A stretch of DNA of 64,000 nucleotides, from NCBI GenBank assembly GCA_030063045.1, contig JAQSEB010000050.1, forward strand, positions 1,116,001-1,180,000, in the 5' to 3' direction. The notes under the pieces were generated by a model that was given only the letters and a program-made list of their open reading frames with translations, searched no databases and had not been told where the DNA came from. Below, one piece after another: positions 1 through 13,600 of the stretch (position 1 is the stretch's first letter; every line of letters begins with the position of its first letter). The translations under genes and the position numbers were made by a program. The stretch is from Pratylenchus scribneri (lineage: Eukaryota; Nematoda; Chromadorea; Rhabditida; Pratylenchidae).

Positions 1-1639
1 CATGAAGCCAGCCGCCTCTCCACCTATGCCGCATTTCCATACATCAATATAAAATATTTCTATAAAAATGTTTTGTCAAAAAAAAATTTTTTGGCCGTCA
101 TTGTTGATGATTCGAATGTATAATTTCTTCACAATTTTTCCTCATTTCCTTCATTGCACATTTCATTTCCCCCTTCAAAATACCAACATAAATTCCTTCA
201 ATACCTTCAAATTTTTGCAGGATTCGGACATCTTGAATTAATGGAAGAATGCCTTTTAAAGCCCAGCTTATATTGAACTGGACAGAGTCAAGATTAGGAT
301 TTCAGGATTCAATATATAAATGGGTGTCCTTTGGATGTTAGTTCGGCTTGTAATAAGATTTTCCAAATCATTTTAATTAATCGGTTGTCTTCTTTGAGGA
401 GAAGCCGCCTTCCTCCCCCTCACCCGCAATCAATCTAGATTTTTTTGCCAAAAAACATTTTTGTCCGCCTCTGCCAATGATTCAAATTAATAATAATTTC
501 ATTCCATTTTCCAGATCACAGAAGTTTTCCCCATTCAATTTGCCCATTCATCCAAAGAGCAACAATTCCCCCACACATTTCCCAGAGGCAACAATCCAAT
601 CAACGCAATTCATTCATTCAATTCCATCCTTGTCCAATCTGAATCTGAACCAATTCTGTGTGTTTTCCTTTGCCTTTCCAATTTCCTCCACCATTTCTGT
701 GCTTATTGCTTTGGCTAAAACCGGATAAAGCCATTTTAATTCCATCCATCCCACCAACCATTCCCTCCAATCTGCACTTCCAACAAATCAATTTGTTGTG
801 TACAAAAGAGGAATTGCGGACGGCCATAAAATAATCCCCCTTTTTCACCTTCACATCTCCATTTTTGCCTTACGGCGCTGATCATCAAATTGTGACTAAT
901 TTTGGAGAGGAACTATTGGCAAAATGCCTTGAAAGCAAAATTGATTGATTGGCTGATTCATTCAACAAGCAAATAAATTGATGGTAAATTTTGGGGAAGA
1001 ACACCTATTTTTCCCTGTGCTAATCGAATTCATTAGTTCAAGGATTGATTGAATTTAATTAAAATTTTGCCACAAAATTAATCGAAAATCCTAGATTTTT
1101 TGGCAATTTTAAATAATTTTGGCAATTAGTTAAATTAATTTTGGCTAATAATTTTGTAATGAATTATCCAAATGACTTCCTTTGGTTTCTTCTGAATCCA
1201 CAACATTCCGATCCCGTCCAATGCAATATAATATTGGCGCAATTTCAGCAAAAATATTGTCCCTTTCCATTTTTACGTTTTCTCATATGGTTTATTTTTG
1301 GCCTTGACCCCATTGGAAACCACCCATTTCCTTTGACCTCCAAACCATCAATAATTGAACCAAAACAATGCAAAATTGGCGCCTTCGATTGATGGCAATT
1401 AATTTGCCTCCTAAAAAGTCTTTCTATGAGGCTCACTTTTGGGCAATCCATTAATCAAAAAAAAACAAAATTATACCTTTAAGGAAGGGAACAATTCGTT
1501 CACTTTAGTTGTGTTTCTGTGGATTATTAAACAATTGGGAAAATGAAGAGGAAATTGCCATTTAAAAAAGCTCAAAAATCTCCAAAAATATCATCTTTCA
1601 TTGCTACAATTTTGCCTATAAATCCACCTCCACATTCAG
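1..1639. other. No convincing gene; upstream/5' intron sequence of WDR62-like gene
   Basis: AT-rich sequence with only short ORFs that lack codon character or homology. The first recognisable exon of the WD40 gene begins at 1640 after a clear CAG acceptor, so one or more short 5' exons with the start codon must lie here or to the left of the window. I could not identify them. Confidence 0.5.
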
Positions 1640-4600
1640 GCACAAGGTGGTGGTGGTGCCCGTCTTGAACGTGTTTTGGGTTGTACGGCTTGCTCTCGTT
1701 CGCTGGTTGTCGACCCACAATCCGGGGTTGTGGCCTATCCCGCTGGATCTGCCCTCGTTTTGGCCAATCCCCGGAGCCAATGCCGTCTCAACCTCCTTAC
1801 CCAATCCAAGTGCCATTTAACTTGTTTGGCTTGGTCTCCATGTGGCCAATTCATTGCCAGCGGCGAAGTATGTTTTGCCTCTTTATTCGAATCGAATCAT
1901 TCTTTTGGCCTATAATAAATGGCCATAAAATGGAGAGAGATCAGAAAAATGCTAAATAGGACGGATCAGATTCCGGGTCATTCTTTTGGCCATAACTCAA
2001 CAAAAAATCAACCAATTTGGGAAGGCGATATGCCATTTGAAAACCCTGGATGTCCTCTAAAAAGTGGCCTAACTAATTTTTTAAAAATTATGAAAATTTT
2101 TAAAATAAGCGGCTTTTCTCCATAAAACTTCGGAAAATTTGAGTTTATTACACTCAAAGACATAACTTTTCTAAAATTGAAATTCATAAAATTTAAAATA
2201 AACCATTTTGTAGAGGACATATAGAGTTTTCAAATGGCATATCGCTTTCGCAGATTGGCTCTAACCTAGTCGAGCTATGGCCAAAAGAATGACGGGGACT
2301 CAAATAGAGAAATGAATGTTTAGAGATTGAATAGAATAGGCAAATATCATTCCTTGATGAACATTTTGAGTTGAATTTGAAGGATTAGCAACCAATTTGA
2401 ATGGAGGATTGAAATGATTTCCCATTGAATTTTCACAGTTTGGCACTGACCCAAAGGTTCGAATTTGGGCATTGCGCAAATGCAGTGGTGGCGGCGGCGA
2501 TGGGAGCAAGGCGGAACCGGAGGTAAAAAACAAGGTGCCCACCATGATTAATATTTTAAACAAATTGCAGTGCGAATTGGGATGGCACAAATTGGGCATC
2601 AGCTGCTTGGTCAGTCTTCTCCGCACACGTTTTATTAAAATTAGTTTTCTCCATGTCCCCTTTTCAGGCATTTTCCGCCGATTCCTCATTGCTCATTTCC
2701 GTCGGAAACAATGTTCGTTTTTTTCGGAAAAAGGAATTGTCAAAAGGCAATAAACCCCTCGAAAAACCCTTAAAAATAATCCATATGACTTAATTTCTTT
2801 AGGCATTTTAATAAATATTCCCCCAATTAGTTATGGCTTATTTAGAGAAGTTTGCCTTTTGACTTTTGTGTCATTTGGATTTACTTTTGCCTCCTAATTA
2901 ATTCCACGTTAATCCCACCAATTTACAGCATGATAAGCAAATTTTGGTGTGGGATTGGAGGGCAGGACGTCGATTGGCCGAAAGTAGGCTGACTTGCCAA
3001 GTGAATGCAATGGCTCAGGCTGAAACTGGCCGAATGTTTGTGACGGTCAGTTTAAATTATTTTTTATTGCATTTAATAAATTTCAAAGGCAATAAAATAG
3101 TTTTTAACTAGCATATTACTTTCTATTTAATTAATAAAATTTTATATACAGGTGGGAGTACGGCACGTTAAATTCTGGTATGTGGAAAAACAACACGATG
3201 AGAATGGAGGCAGTGGCGGCGGAATTTTGCTTCAGGCAAGATTTGAGGGATTCTGTCTGGGTTTTTCCTTTTTATTCTGATTTGTTAGATTTTAAATTGC
3301 GCCTGTTTTAATTCTGCCTATTTGCCCCAAACATTTTAATTCCGCCTGAATTCCCGCTTGATAATAGGGGGAGGGAGACAGGGGAATAATTCAACCAGCA
3401 GAGGGGATTTATTTTTAAATATTGACAATTATCAATTAGGAAATTAAATGTGGGTTAAATCAAACAGATAAACCCAAATTCATTATCTAATGAATCTGAA
3501 AAACTTGAGTCAGATTCTACCATGAGCATCCCCAATCTATTATTAATAAAATAATTCAATCCCTTCATTTTATTTAGGGTCGATCCGCAATTTTGGCCGA
3601 GCATCGCAATAACACATTCATCGATTGTTGTTGCGCCCCAGGCCAGAGGACATTTGCCCTCACCCAATCCCGGCTATTGGTCGAATTTATGGACAAAAGA
3701 CTGGTCAAGTACGCACCGAAGAATTTTGGAATTATTTTAAAAAAGGAATTTAATTAAATTTAATCAATTTATTAGGAAATTTAACCAAAATTGAAGGAAA
3801 TAATAATTAAAAATATGAAAATCGAAGAGAATATTTATGGACAATTTATATGTTATATATTCCTTCAAATTATAACATAAAAATCAAGGGCAAATGCCAA
3901 AATTCAATCCCAAAAATACCAAATAATTCCAGCCTCTATCAAATGGGCGATGAAGTGCCATTCGCATTGGCCATAGGGCCTGACCTCCTTTTCATGGGAT
4001 TTGGTGATGGGGCCATCCGAGCATTGGACTCCACCCGAATGGAACCGTTGGCCGATTTTGGACGACCCCATTTGCTGCATTCAGATTTGGCATCAACAAT
4101 GGAAATTGAAGAGGAAGGGGAAAATGGCGAGAAGAAATTCCCCGATGTCCATGCGATGACTTTTCATGCATCCTCCGGCATTCTGACTGCACTTTACAGC
4201 GATCGTTCCATCTACCATTGGCTTCTGAATCCTTCGAATTATTCCTCATCTTCTTCCCCTTCTCCAGCACCCTCTTCAATCCAACCAATCCGCCTCAGGT
4301 CGCCATCTTCAAAATAAGACATTTGAGTACTGCCGATTGAGTGTACCTGGGGCCATTCTTTTGACATGGCTCAATAAGGAAACAACCAATTCGGGAAGGC
4401 GATATACCCTTTTAAAAGCCATAAATGTCCTCTAAAAAGTGGGGCTTAATTAATTTTGAAAATTAAAACATTTTATAGAATAACGGTTTTTTTTACTAAA
4501 AATTCCAGTTTATTACATTCAAAGACATAAAACATTTTTAAGTCGGATTTAAAATATAAAATAGGCCAAATTATAGAGGGCACTTTGGGCTTTCAAATGA

Positions 4601-7600
4601 TATATAGCATTCACAAATTGGTTATCTCCTCACTGAGATATGGACCAAAATCTGATGCAGATACTCAATTGGTGATAGCCAATTTATCCCCTAATCCCTT
4701 CATATTCTATACAATTTCCAATTTTTGTTTTTAGTTCCCAACTTTTCCATGTTGGCCCAATTTTTGATTTGGAGATTTGCCAAGCTGATTCTGCTGCATT
4801 TTTCACGGCTGGTGCAGATGAGACTGTTCGCCTTTGGAGCCTCCAGGGCCGACGATCTGCCACAGGGGCAGAAGAATGCCATGGCCAATTGCCGAATTCA
4901 TTGTCGCCCGAAATGCGCAAAATTCTCTTCCTAAGTCCCGAATTGGATTCGCTGACGGAAAGGCCAGATAGTGCGTTTTTGAGGATTGCATTGAAATAGA
5001 AAATGGGCAAAAAAATTCATGAATATTTTGCTACTGGGAATTGAAAATGAGGGGAGAATGGATGTCCCTAACATGTCGCCATTTATTAAATTAAACACCT
5101 AATAAGCAATTTAAATGTTTTTGTTATCAAATTAAAGAGCAAACTATTGGCTATCAAAATATATTAATTTTATTTAAATTCGTTCAGAATTGATTAAAAT
5201 GTTTACAAAAAACCACTGAAAAATTTCGCTTCTAACATGTAAAAGTTTTGTGCACAACTTCATCAATTCTGAACCAATTTAAATAAAATTAATAATATTT
5301 GATAGCCAAAAGTTTGATCTTTAATTTGATATTAAAAACGTCAAAATTGGTTCAATCTTTGCTAAGTTATACGGCGACAACTTGACGCATATCCGGGAAA
5401 GCGTGGGCAGAAATTTGAAAAACATATAAAAATTTGACATATAATCACGAATATTTTGCAGAAAATTTCGGTGGCATCATTTCCGACACATTGGAATCAA
5501 CCACGGGCGCCAGATGCGTTCGACTCAGCCCCGGGGGCAAACATTTGGCATGCGGACGAAAAAATGGGAATATTTGGTGAGGAAATTTAATTGAAATATA
5601 TTTTGATGGAAATTTTAAAGCGTGGAAATTGGACAATATAAAAATTGGATTTTAGTATTTAAAAATGAGAATAATTGGGTTCATTTTTCTATCAATATAT
5701 TCCTTAATAACAATAACAAACCAATGAAAAATTATGCAAAAATCAAATGATCCTCCTCTCTTTTTTAAATTCGAATAATTTATTCATTTAAAAGTATTAT
5801 TAAATATAGTTTATATTATTAAATAGAGTACTTTTCCCTCTATCAAATGATACCAAGATTATCAAAATTGGTTCATACATTTATGAGTTATAAGCTTCTA
5901 AATAAACCTTGATTACTTCCCTCGAACCACTCTCTCTCATTGGTCATTGCCAATGATTGTGCCCTCAAGGCATCTAATGCTGCTGGCTGATTGGATTGTG
6001 AAAGAAGAGGGCAATATGATACGATACCGATACCGTATTTTTTTCCCTTTCCCTCCTTATTAAGCAAAGAAAGAGCTTTGTTCGTCCAGTTATTAATCCA
6101 TTTCTTGGGGCAACAATAAATATTCATATTCATTTATTTTTTACAAAATTATTAATGGATTTAACTGATTTTAATGATTTTGGTACTAATTGATAAAGGG
6201 GAAAATTTCCTATCTAATTATATAAAAATAATTTACAAATCTTAATTTTATGAGGAGAAAATAAGAATTCAGTAAATGAATCGCTCAATAAACATATCCC
6301 AAAAATGTTGGGGGATTACCCTGCCAATAATAAAGTAAAATTACGCCAACTTTTTTGGGCTAATTTTACAGCATTTCCTACATAATTCATTTCTAAATGA
6401 AATCAAATAAAAAACAATCAAATTCAAATTTTAATTCAATTTCCTTATCAGCGTTTTTGACCTGCGCACCAAGGAATGGCCTCGGCTGGTGGATTTTGAG
6501 GCTCATGATGGAGAAGTACTTTGCCTGGAATATGGTGGAGGCGATGTGGATGACCCAACAGATTTGGGAGATTTATTGTTGGCCTCGGGCAGTCGAGATA
6601 GACTCATTCATTTGTTCGATGCCGCCCGACAATATTCACATTTGTTGACGCTGAACGAGCATCGGGCACCCGTCATTGGGCTCAAATTGATGCGGGCAAA
6701 GGTGTCAACAAATTTTAGGGCAAATCAGCTCAACTTTGCCCCACTTCAATTTCAGCATTCTCTAAACAATTCCTCCGCTTCACTTTTGCTGGTCAGTTTC
6801 GGCACTGATCAACTCATTTTGAGTCGCCATTTGGACCAATCCGATGGAATTCCCTCAATTACATCTATCCAACAAATTGGTGCCATTGAATGCGCTAAAT
6901 GCCCACCGGTGGCCATGACCGCCTTCAACCAATCCAACGGTGCCAATTTGCTGTTGATCGCATGCCAGGATCGTGCATTGCGCCAATTCGATGCGGACAC
7001 GGGCAAATTATTGAAAACAATTGCGGCTGTGCATATGGGCGAAGTCAACGAGGATGGGTCACGCATTACGAAAGTAGGTTAAATGGAAAGAAAATATATT
7101 TATATATTCTATTCCGGAATGAAAAGTGCAATTACAATTCCGGAATGAAAAGTGCAATTACAATTCCGGAAAGAAAAGTGCAATTACAATTCCGGAATGA
7201 AAAGTGCAATTACAATTCCGGAATGAAAAGTGCAATTACAATTCCGGAATGAAAAGTGCAATTACAATTCCGGAAAGAAAAGTGCAATTACAATTCCGGA
7301 ATGAAAAGTGCAATTACAATTCCGGAATGAAAAGTGCAATTACAATTCCGGAATGAAAAGTGCAATTACAATTCCGGAATGAAAAGTGCAATTACAATTC
7401 CGGAATGAAAAGTGCAATTACAATTCCGGAAAGAAAAGTGCAATTACAATTCCGGAATGAAAAGTGCAATTACAATTCCGGAATGAAAAGTGCAATTACA
7501 ATTCCGGAATGAAAAGTGCAATTACAATTCCGGAATGAAAAGTGCAATTACAATTCCGGAATGAAAAGTGCAATTACAATTCCGGAATAAAAAGTGCAAT

Positions 7601-10600
7601 TACAATTCCGGAATGAAAAGTGCAATTACAATTCCGGAATGAAAAGTGCAATTACAATTCCGGAATGAAAAGTGCAATTACAATTCCGGAATGAAAATTC
7701 CAATTATATTCTGAAATGAATTTTTTAGGAAAATGCAACAAAAAATTTTTATAGTTAGCCATGTTAATCAAGAGCTATAGGTGATCAAAATCGGTTTTTA
7801 TTAAAATTATATGGTATTTGCTATTTGCAGAAATTGAAAAATCCGTATAAATTTTCACTTATCTATTCCCAACATCACCAATTTTTGCGCAGGTTTGCCT
7901 CGACCCATCGGGCACATTTGCGGCCACTCTTTGCTCGGATCGAACCGTTCGCCTCTTGGATTTGGAGAATGAGGGCAATTGCGTGACGGGTGAGTAGGAC
8001 TTTGATACACCCAAAAAGAGGCCGTATTCCTTCCAATTCTACCATTTTTAATTCTTAAATTCTAAAAAAAATGAGAGCTTTTCTTCAAGTAGACATTTTG
8101 GGGAGCAAGCTAGTCCGCTCAATATGAGTCCCTTTACATTAATTCAGCCAAAAAGGGGAAGCGGGGATATTGTTCCTTTTCCAAATAAAAAATATAATAT
8201 TTTCCCTTTATGTAGTGCTTGGCCTTCCATCGGACTGCATCACCGGGTTGGCCTTCTCCGCGGATTGCAGGTGCGCAAACAAAAATTATTGATATTGTTT
8301 TGACCCTGTTCCCTTTTCATTTTTAGAAGGCTGATGCTCGTCTCCTACTCGTCAGTTTCTTCCCTTTTCTAATAAAAATGACCGGGGAGCGGGGAATATG
8401 GATTCCAATCCAAATAGGCCAAAAAACTTCACAGATGTCCCAGCAAATGTTCATTTCCCCTCATATTTTCCACAGTGGCTGCATTTCCATTTGGCGTTTG
8501 TGCGCACAGCTGCACAATCGATGTGCTGCCAAATTGGCCCAATCAACAATGTTTTTGGACGATGATGGCAACGTGGAAAACAACAACAATGCCCACAGGT
8601 CAGTCAGCCTCCACCCCAAACAAAAGTGTCCGCCCGCGCACATTTTCCCCTTCAAATTTCGCCGCCCTTTTTATATTCCCTTCTGCCTATTTTGTTCCCT
8701 TTCCATTCCCACCTTGTTCCGTTTATCGGGCGACCCTATCGCGCCTCCCCACCGGCGATTCGACGACATCGACCCAAATCGGCTGGAAAAGTGGGGGCAA
8801 AAGGGTGGAATGGAATGGAATGGATGGGAGGGAAAGACTCCCCTCCAACAAATCCGTGCACTCCATTTCCACAAATGGGCGAAATCCTTCCTTTTATTCC
8901 TTCTCATTTTCATCCGAAAATAGGCGTTGGCTCTGCGCACATTTGGGTCCCCTCAAATTCCAAACTCAAAATTTTCCCCATTTTCCTCATTTAACCTATG
9001 CCTTTCAACTAGTCCTTATTATGCCTTCGGCTAGAAAAGTTCCTCTTCAGTAGAAATGCGGCCAATTTTCACATTCACATTCACGAATCATCAATACTTG
9101 GGCCATTCTTTTGGCCGATATCTCAACAATAACCAATTTGGGAAGGCGATATGCCGTTCAAAAGCCCTAAATGTCTTCTAAAAAGTGGCCATTCTATTTT
9201 TGAAAATTAAACAGTTTATAGAAATAGTGGCGTTTCCTCAAGAAATTCGGGTGTTATTACACTTAAAGACATGTAACTTCTTTTAAAGTTTATTTCTTAA
9301 AATTTAAAGAGACCAATTTATAGAGGACACTTTGAGCTTTCAAACGGTATATCGCCTTCCAAAATTGACTATTACTTTGTTGAACTATAGCTAAAAGAAT
9401 GGACTGGATATTGAATTTTTGGCCGTCTTGATTAAAAAAGCGCACTTTTTGTCCCGGGAAAATATAAAGAAGTCTAGACAATGAAATTTCATTTCATAGG
9501 CCCCATTAAATTCATTTCTAAATTCTAACCCAATAAATATCTCCATCTCCATGCCCATAATTTAACCCCCTACTATTTCCATTTAAAGATTTGCGGCCAG
9601 CAGCCCTTTGGATCGTCGACCAATTTCACCGGAAAGTGCCATCGAAGATTCATTGTTTGGGAGTTTGGCCAGTTTGGACATTGTCGCTGGCATCCAATCG
9701 CCCTTGGCAAATTCGTCAATTGGCCAACAAAAGGAGGGAATAATTGGAGGAGGCGACGACGAATTGGACAGCGGAATTGGTGGTGGTAGAGGCAGCAACA
9801 GAACAACACAGCAGCAAAAAAGGCAAAAACAAAGGTGGGGCCATCACCTTCGAAAATGGTCAAAGAAGCATTGGGGAAAAGTGGCCAATTCAGATGGCCT
9901 AATTTCCAGGCTTCCGTCTTATTTAATTTTCTATTTAATTTCCGATTTTTCCATTCCTTTCCCTATAAAAATGGGATTTTTAAATACAAAATGGATGGCC
10001 TTTTTTTATAATTCCTTCACCTTCGAATTTGCTCGACGATTTCTCCCCCTTTTTTCAATCCATCCAATAAATTAAAAAGCTCTTCCTTCCAAGTGTAGCC
10101 ACATCCCAGACTGGCTAATATGTGTCCAGTCCAATCCATGTCCTCAAATCCCCTTCTATTCGAATCGATTCCCCCTTTCCCTTCAAATAGTGTCAAAATT
10201 AATTAATTTAATTTGGGCCAATTCCTTTCCATCCGATCGCCAATGTCCAATCTTTTTGCCTCATGAAATGGTCAGGGGCCAATATTAGTGTTTCATTTCA
10301 TTCTGATTAGATAATTGGAATTCCCATTTTTGGCATTAATCAAAATTCTAGATGAAAAAATTCCAAATTTCCCATAATTTCTGGGAATTCCCCAATTCAA
10401 AAAATGTTCTATGGCTTTTTCTTTGAAGCACGCCCATTTCCAGAAATTCGGCCTGGAAGGAATAAAAAAAGGTTTTCCCTGCTGTTGAATTCTTTCCGCT
10501 TAGTTAGTCAAATATATTTCCATCGGGTTTTATTGGAATTGAGGCCATAGCCCTTTCCCCTCCTTTACAAATCGATTCCCCCACATTTTCAATTCCCCCA

Positions 10601-13600
10601 TTCAATGGATGCTTGGCCACCAAAAAAGATCATTCCCATCTTTTTTCCTCCTTTGGACCATTCCCTGCCTTTTCTTTGCCCCATATTTTTGACTGGCCCT
10701 ACCAAGCACCGATTGGCCATAAAAAAATTGGGGACTATAAAAAATACGCGCCAAAATTTTCCCACCCATTTTGTTGCAGATTTGAATTGAAGCGGCTTCT
10801 GCCCTCGGAAAGTGGTGGTGGCCAATCATCGGAATCGGACCATCATAATCAGCAGCAGACGGTGGCTGGAGTGGGCGAAATTGCTTCCAGCATTGGTGAA
10901 TTGAGGCATCAGCATCAAACATTGGAAGAGGAAGACGGTGAATTTGAATTACCCCATATTTGAATATTTTAATGTTTGCGGCAATTTACTTACCATAAAA
11001 TTTCTTTAATTCTATCCTCGAACCACAATTTTGTGGATTTATGCTATAGGCCTTGGCAGGGTGAAATTTAAAAAAATTATAGCATTTTAAAAAATTCATT
11101 CCGGAATTGTAATTGTAATTGCACTTTTCATTCCGGAATTGTAATTGCACTTTTCATTCCGGAATTGTAATTGCACTTTTCTTTCCGGAATTGTAATTGC
11201 ACTTTTCATTCCGGAATTGTAATTGCACTTTTCATTCCGGAATTGTAATTGCACTTTTTATTCCGGAATTGTAATTGCACTTTTCATTCCGGAATTGTAA
11301 TTGCACTTTTCTTTCCGGAATTGTAATTGCACTTTTCATTCCGGAATTGTAATTGCACTTTTCATTCCGGAATTGTAATTGCACTTTTCATTCCGGAATT
11401 GTAATTGCACTTTTTATTCCGGAATTGTAATTGCACTTTTCATTCCGGAATTGTAATTGCACTTTTCATTCCAGAATTGTAATTGCACTTTTCATTCCGG
11501 AATTGTAATTGCACTTTTCATTCCAGAATTGTAATTGCACTTTTCATTCCGGAATTGTAATTGCACTTTTCATTCCAGAATTGTAATTGCACTTTTCATT
11601 CCGGAAAGGGATTGTAATTGCACTTTTCTTTCCGGAAAGAGGAATTGTAATTGTAATTCAAAATAAATTTATTCCATTCCCCTCCTAAAAAAGAATAAAA
11701 ATTGTTTCCAATTTTTCTAATGTACCCAAATAATCCAGTCTATTTTACAGTGGTTCCATCCATGCTTTCACCCTCTCCATCCTCCATTGCGGTGGCTTCA
11801 ACCTCCCGTCCTCGGCAACATGCCCCACCGCCTCCATACCATCATCAACAATATTTCCAACAAGGGATTAATCATCCGAATAATCATCCTTTCCAAAATC
11901 CACAATCACATTTAATGCCACCATCCAACAACAACATTTTGGCACAACCACAAAATGGTGGTGGGAGCAGGTCAATGTCGAATTTGCATGGAGGTGGAGG
12001 CAGAAGGCGATGGAATATGGGACCGGCGGCGGCGCCAAGCCCAACTCCATCCTCTTCAACAACAATGGCCCAACATCAAAATTCGATGATGATGGATAAT
12101 AATCCGGGTTCGTTTTTTTTTATTTTGGCAATGGAAATTACCAGCGATTTATGGCACATTTCAGGACAATCTAATCCCCTGGTCCATTTTGGCCAAATCA
12201 CAATAAGGAAACAACCTATTTAGGAAGGCGATATACCATTTAGAAGCCCTAATTCCCCCTAAAAAGTAGTTTAGCACATTTTTAAAATAATTTGTAAAAT
12301 AAGGGGCTTTCCTCTAAAAATTCTGTTTTATTACACTCAAAGGCATGTAACTTTTTAAATTTGGAATTCGTAAAATTAAAAAAAAGCCACTTTTTAGAGG
12401 ACATTTTGGGCTTTCCAATGGTTTATCGCTTCGCTTTCTTAGATTGGCTATTGCCTCGTTGAGCTATTGCCAAAAATGATTCAAAGGAATCGGCTGACGT
12501 GCCCCAAAACCCAAATACCAACAAACCAAAAATTTTGAAACTAATTTATTCGTAAAGAGCAAACATTTTTGAATAAAAAAACATTTTATTTGTGGTTATT
12601 TCAATTTATAATCTGAATCCTTTATGAATTTTTAAAATTTGGGCCCTTTCCTCTCTTTATTTTGTTTCCTTCAATAAATTATCTTCAAGGCAAATTCACC
12701 TATCACTTTTTTATTCCATTCTTCTTTTCTCTTGAATACAGTAATAAGAAAGGGAGAAGAGCGTTCACTTCTCAATTGTTCCTTACTTAAAGGCATAAAT
12801 GATGGGAAATGGGAATGATGGGTATCCCTCATTCAACAATTGAAGGAAACAAGATCAATTCAAGCAAAGTTTTTGGCCATATCTCAACAAGGAAGTAACC
12901 AATTTGGGAAGGCGATATGCCATTCGAAAACCCAAAATGTCCTCTAAAAAGTGGTTTAACTAATTTTAGAAAATTTAAAAACATTTTGTAATTAAGTGGC
13001 TTTTCCTCAAAAAATTCGGGTTTATTACAATTAAAGACATGTAACTTTTTAAGGTTGGAATTTCCATAAAAATAGTTAAGCCACTTTTCAGAGGACTTTT
13101 TGGGCTTTAAAATGGTATATCGCTTACCCGAATTGGCTAATATCTCACTGAGATATGGCCAAAAGAAAGGCCTAGGGAGTAGAGACTCAATTTGTCGCCT
13201 TCCATTCATATATTTTATTTCAATTTATTTTTAATTAATATTCAGAAGGTTCTGCCACCTATTTTGCCAGCACATTTGCCAATGTTAACAATGCCAATAA
13301 TCAGCCACAATTCAATACACAACATTTCAACAACAATCATCAAAATCAGCCACCCTTCATTTCCCATCAATCGCCTTTTTCACCCCCACCACCTCATTCC
13401 AATAATTTTGGCAACATTCCCACCCAAAATGCCAATGGCCAACGTTTTGGCATCAGTACTTCCGTTTCACTCAGTGCCATTCGTGGCAAATTGGCCACCG
13501 AATCCGCCGATGGTGGGTCAAACATCCACAATTTTGGCCAAATTTGATTTTTTAAAAAATCGATAAAAAAATATTTCAAAAATTTTTGGGCAAAGCCCAT

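Noticed and set aside
7111..7696. Long open frames through the 26-bp satellite on either strand
   Set aside because: The unit length is not a multiple of three and carries no stop, so all frames stay open mechanically. The product is a 26-residue tandem repeat with no start context; the array is intronic.
8378..9053. ORFs of 120-190 codons at 8378-9053 on the plus strand
   Set aside because: They run from the real exon 8476-8598 into the intron, or lie in its other frames. The intron after 8598 has a good donor and the protein resumes at 9589.
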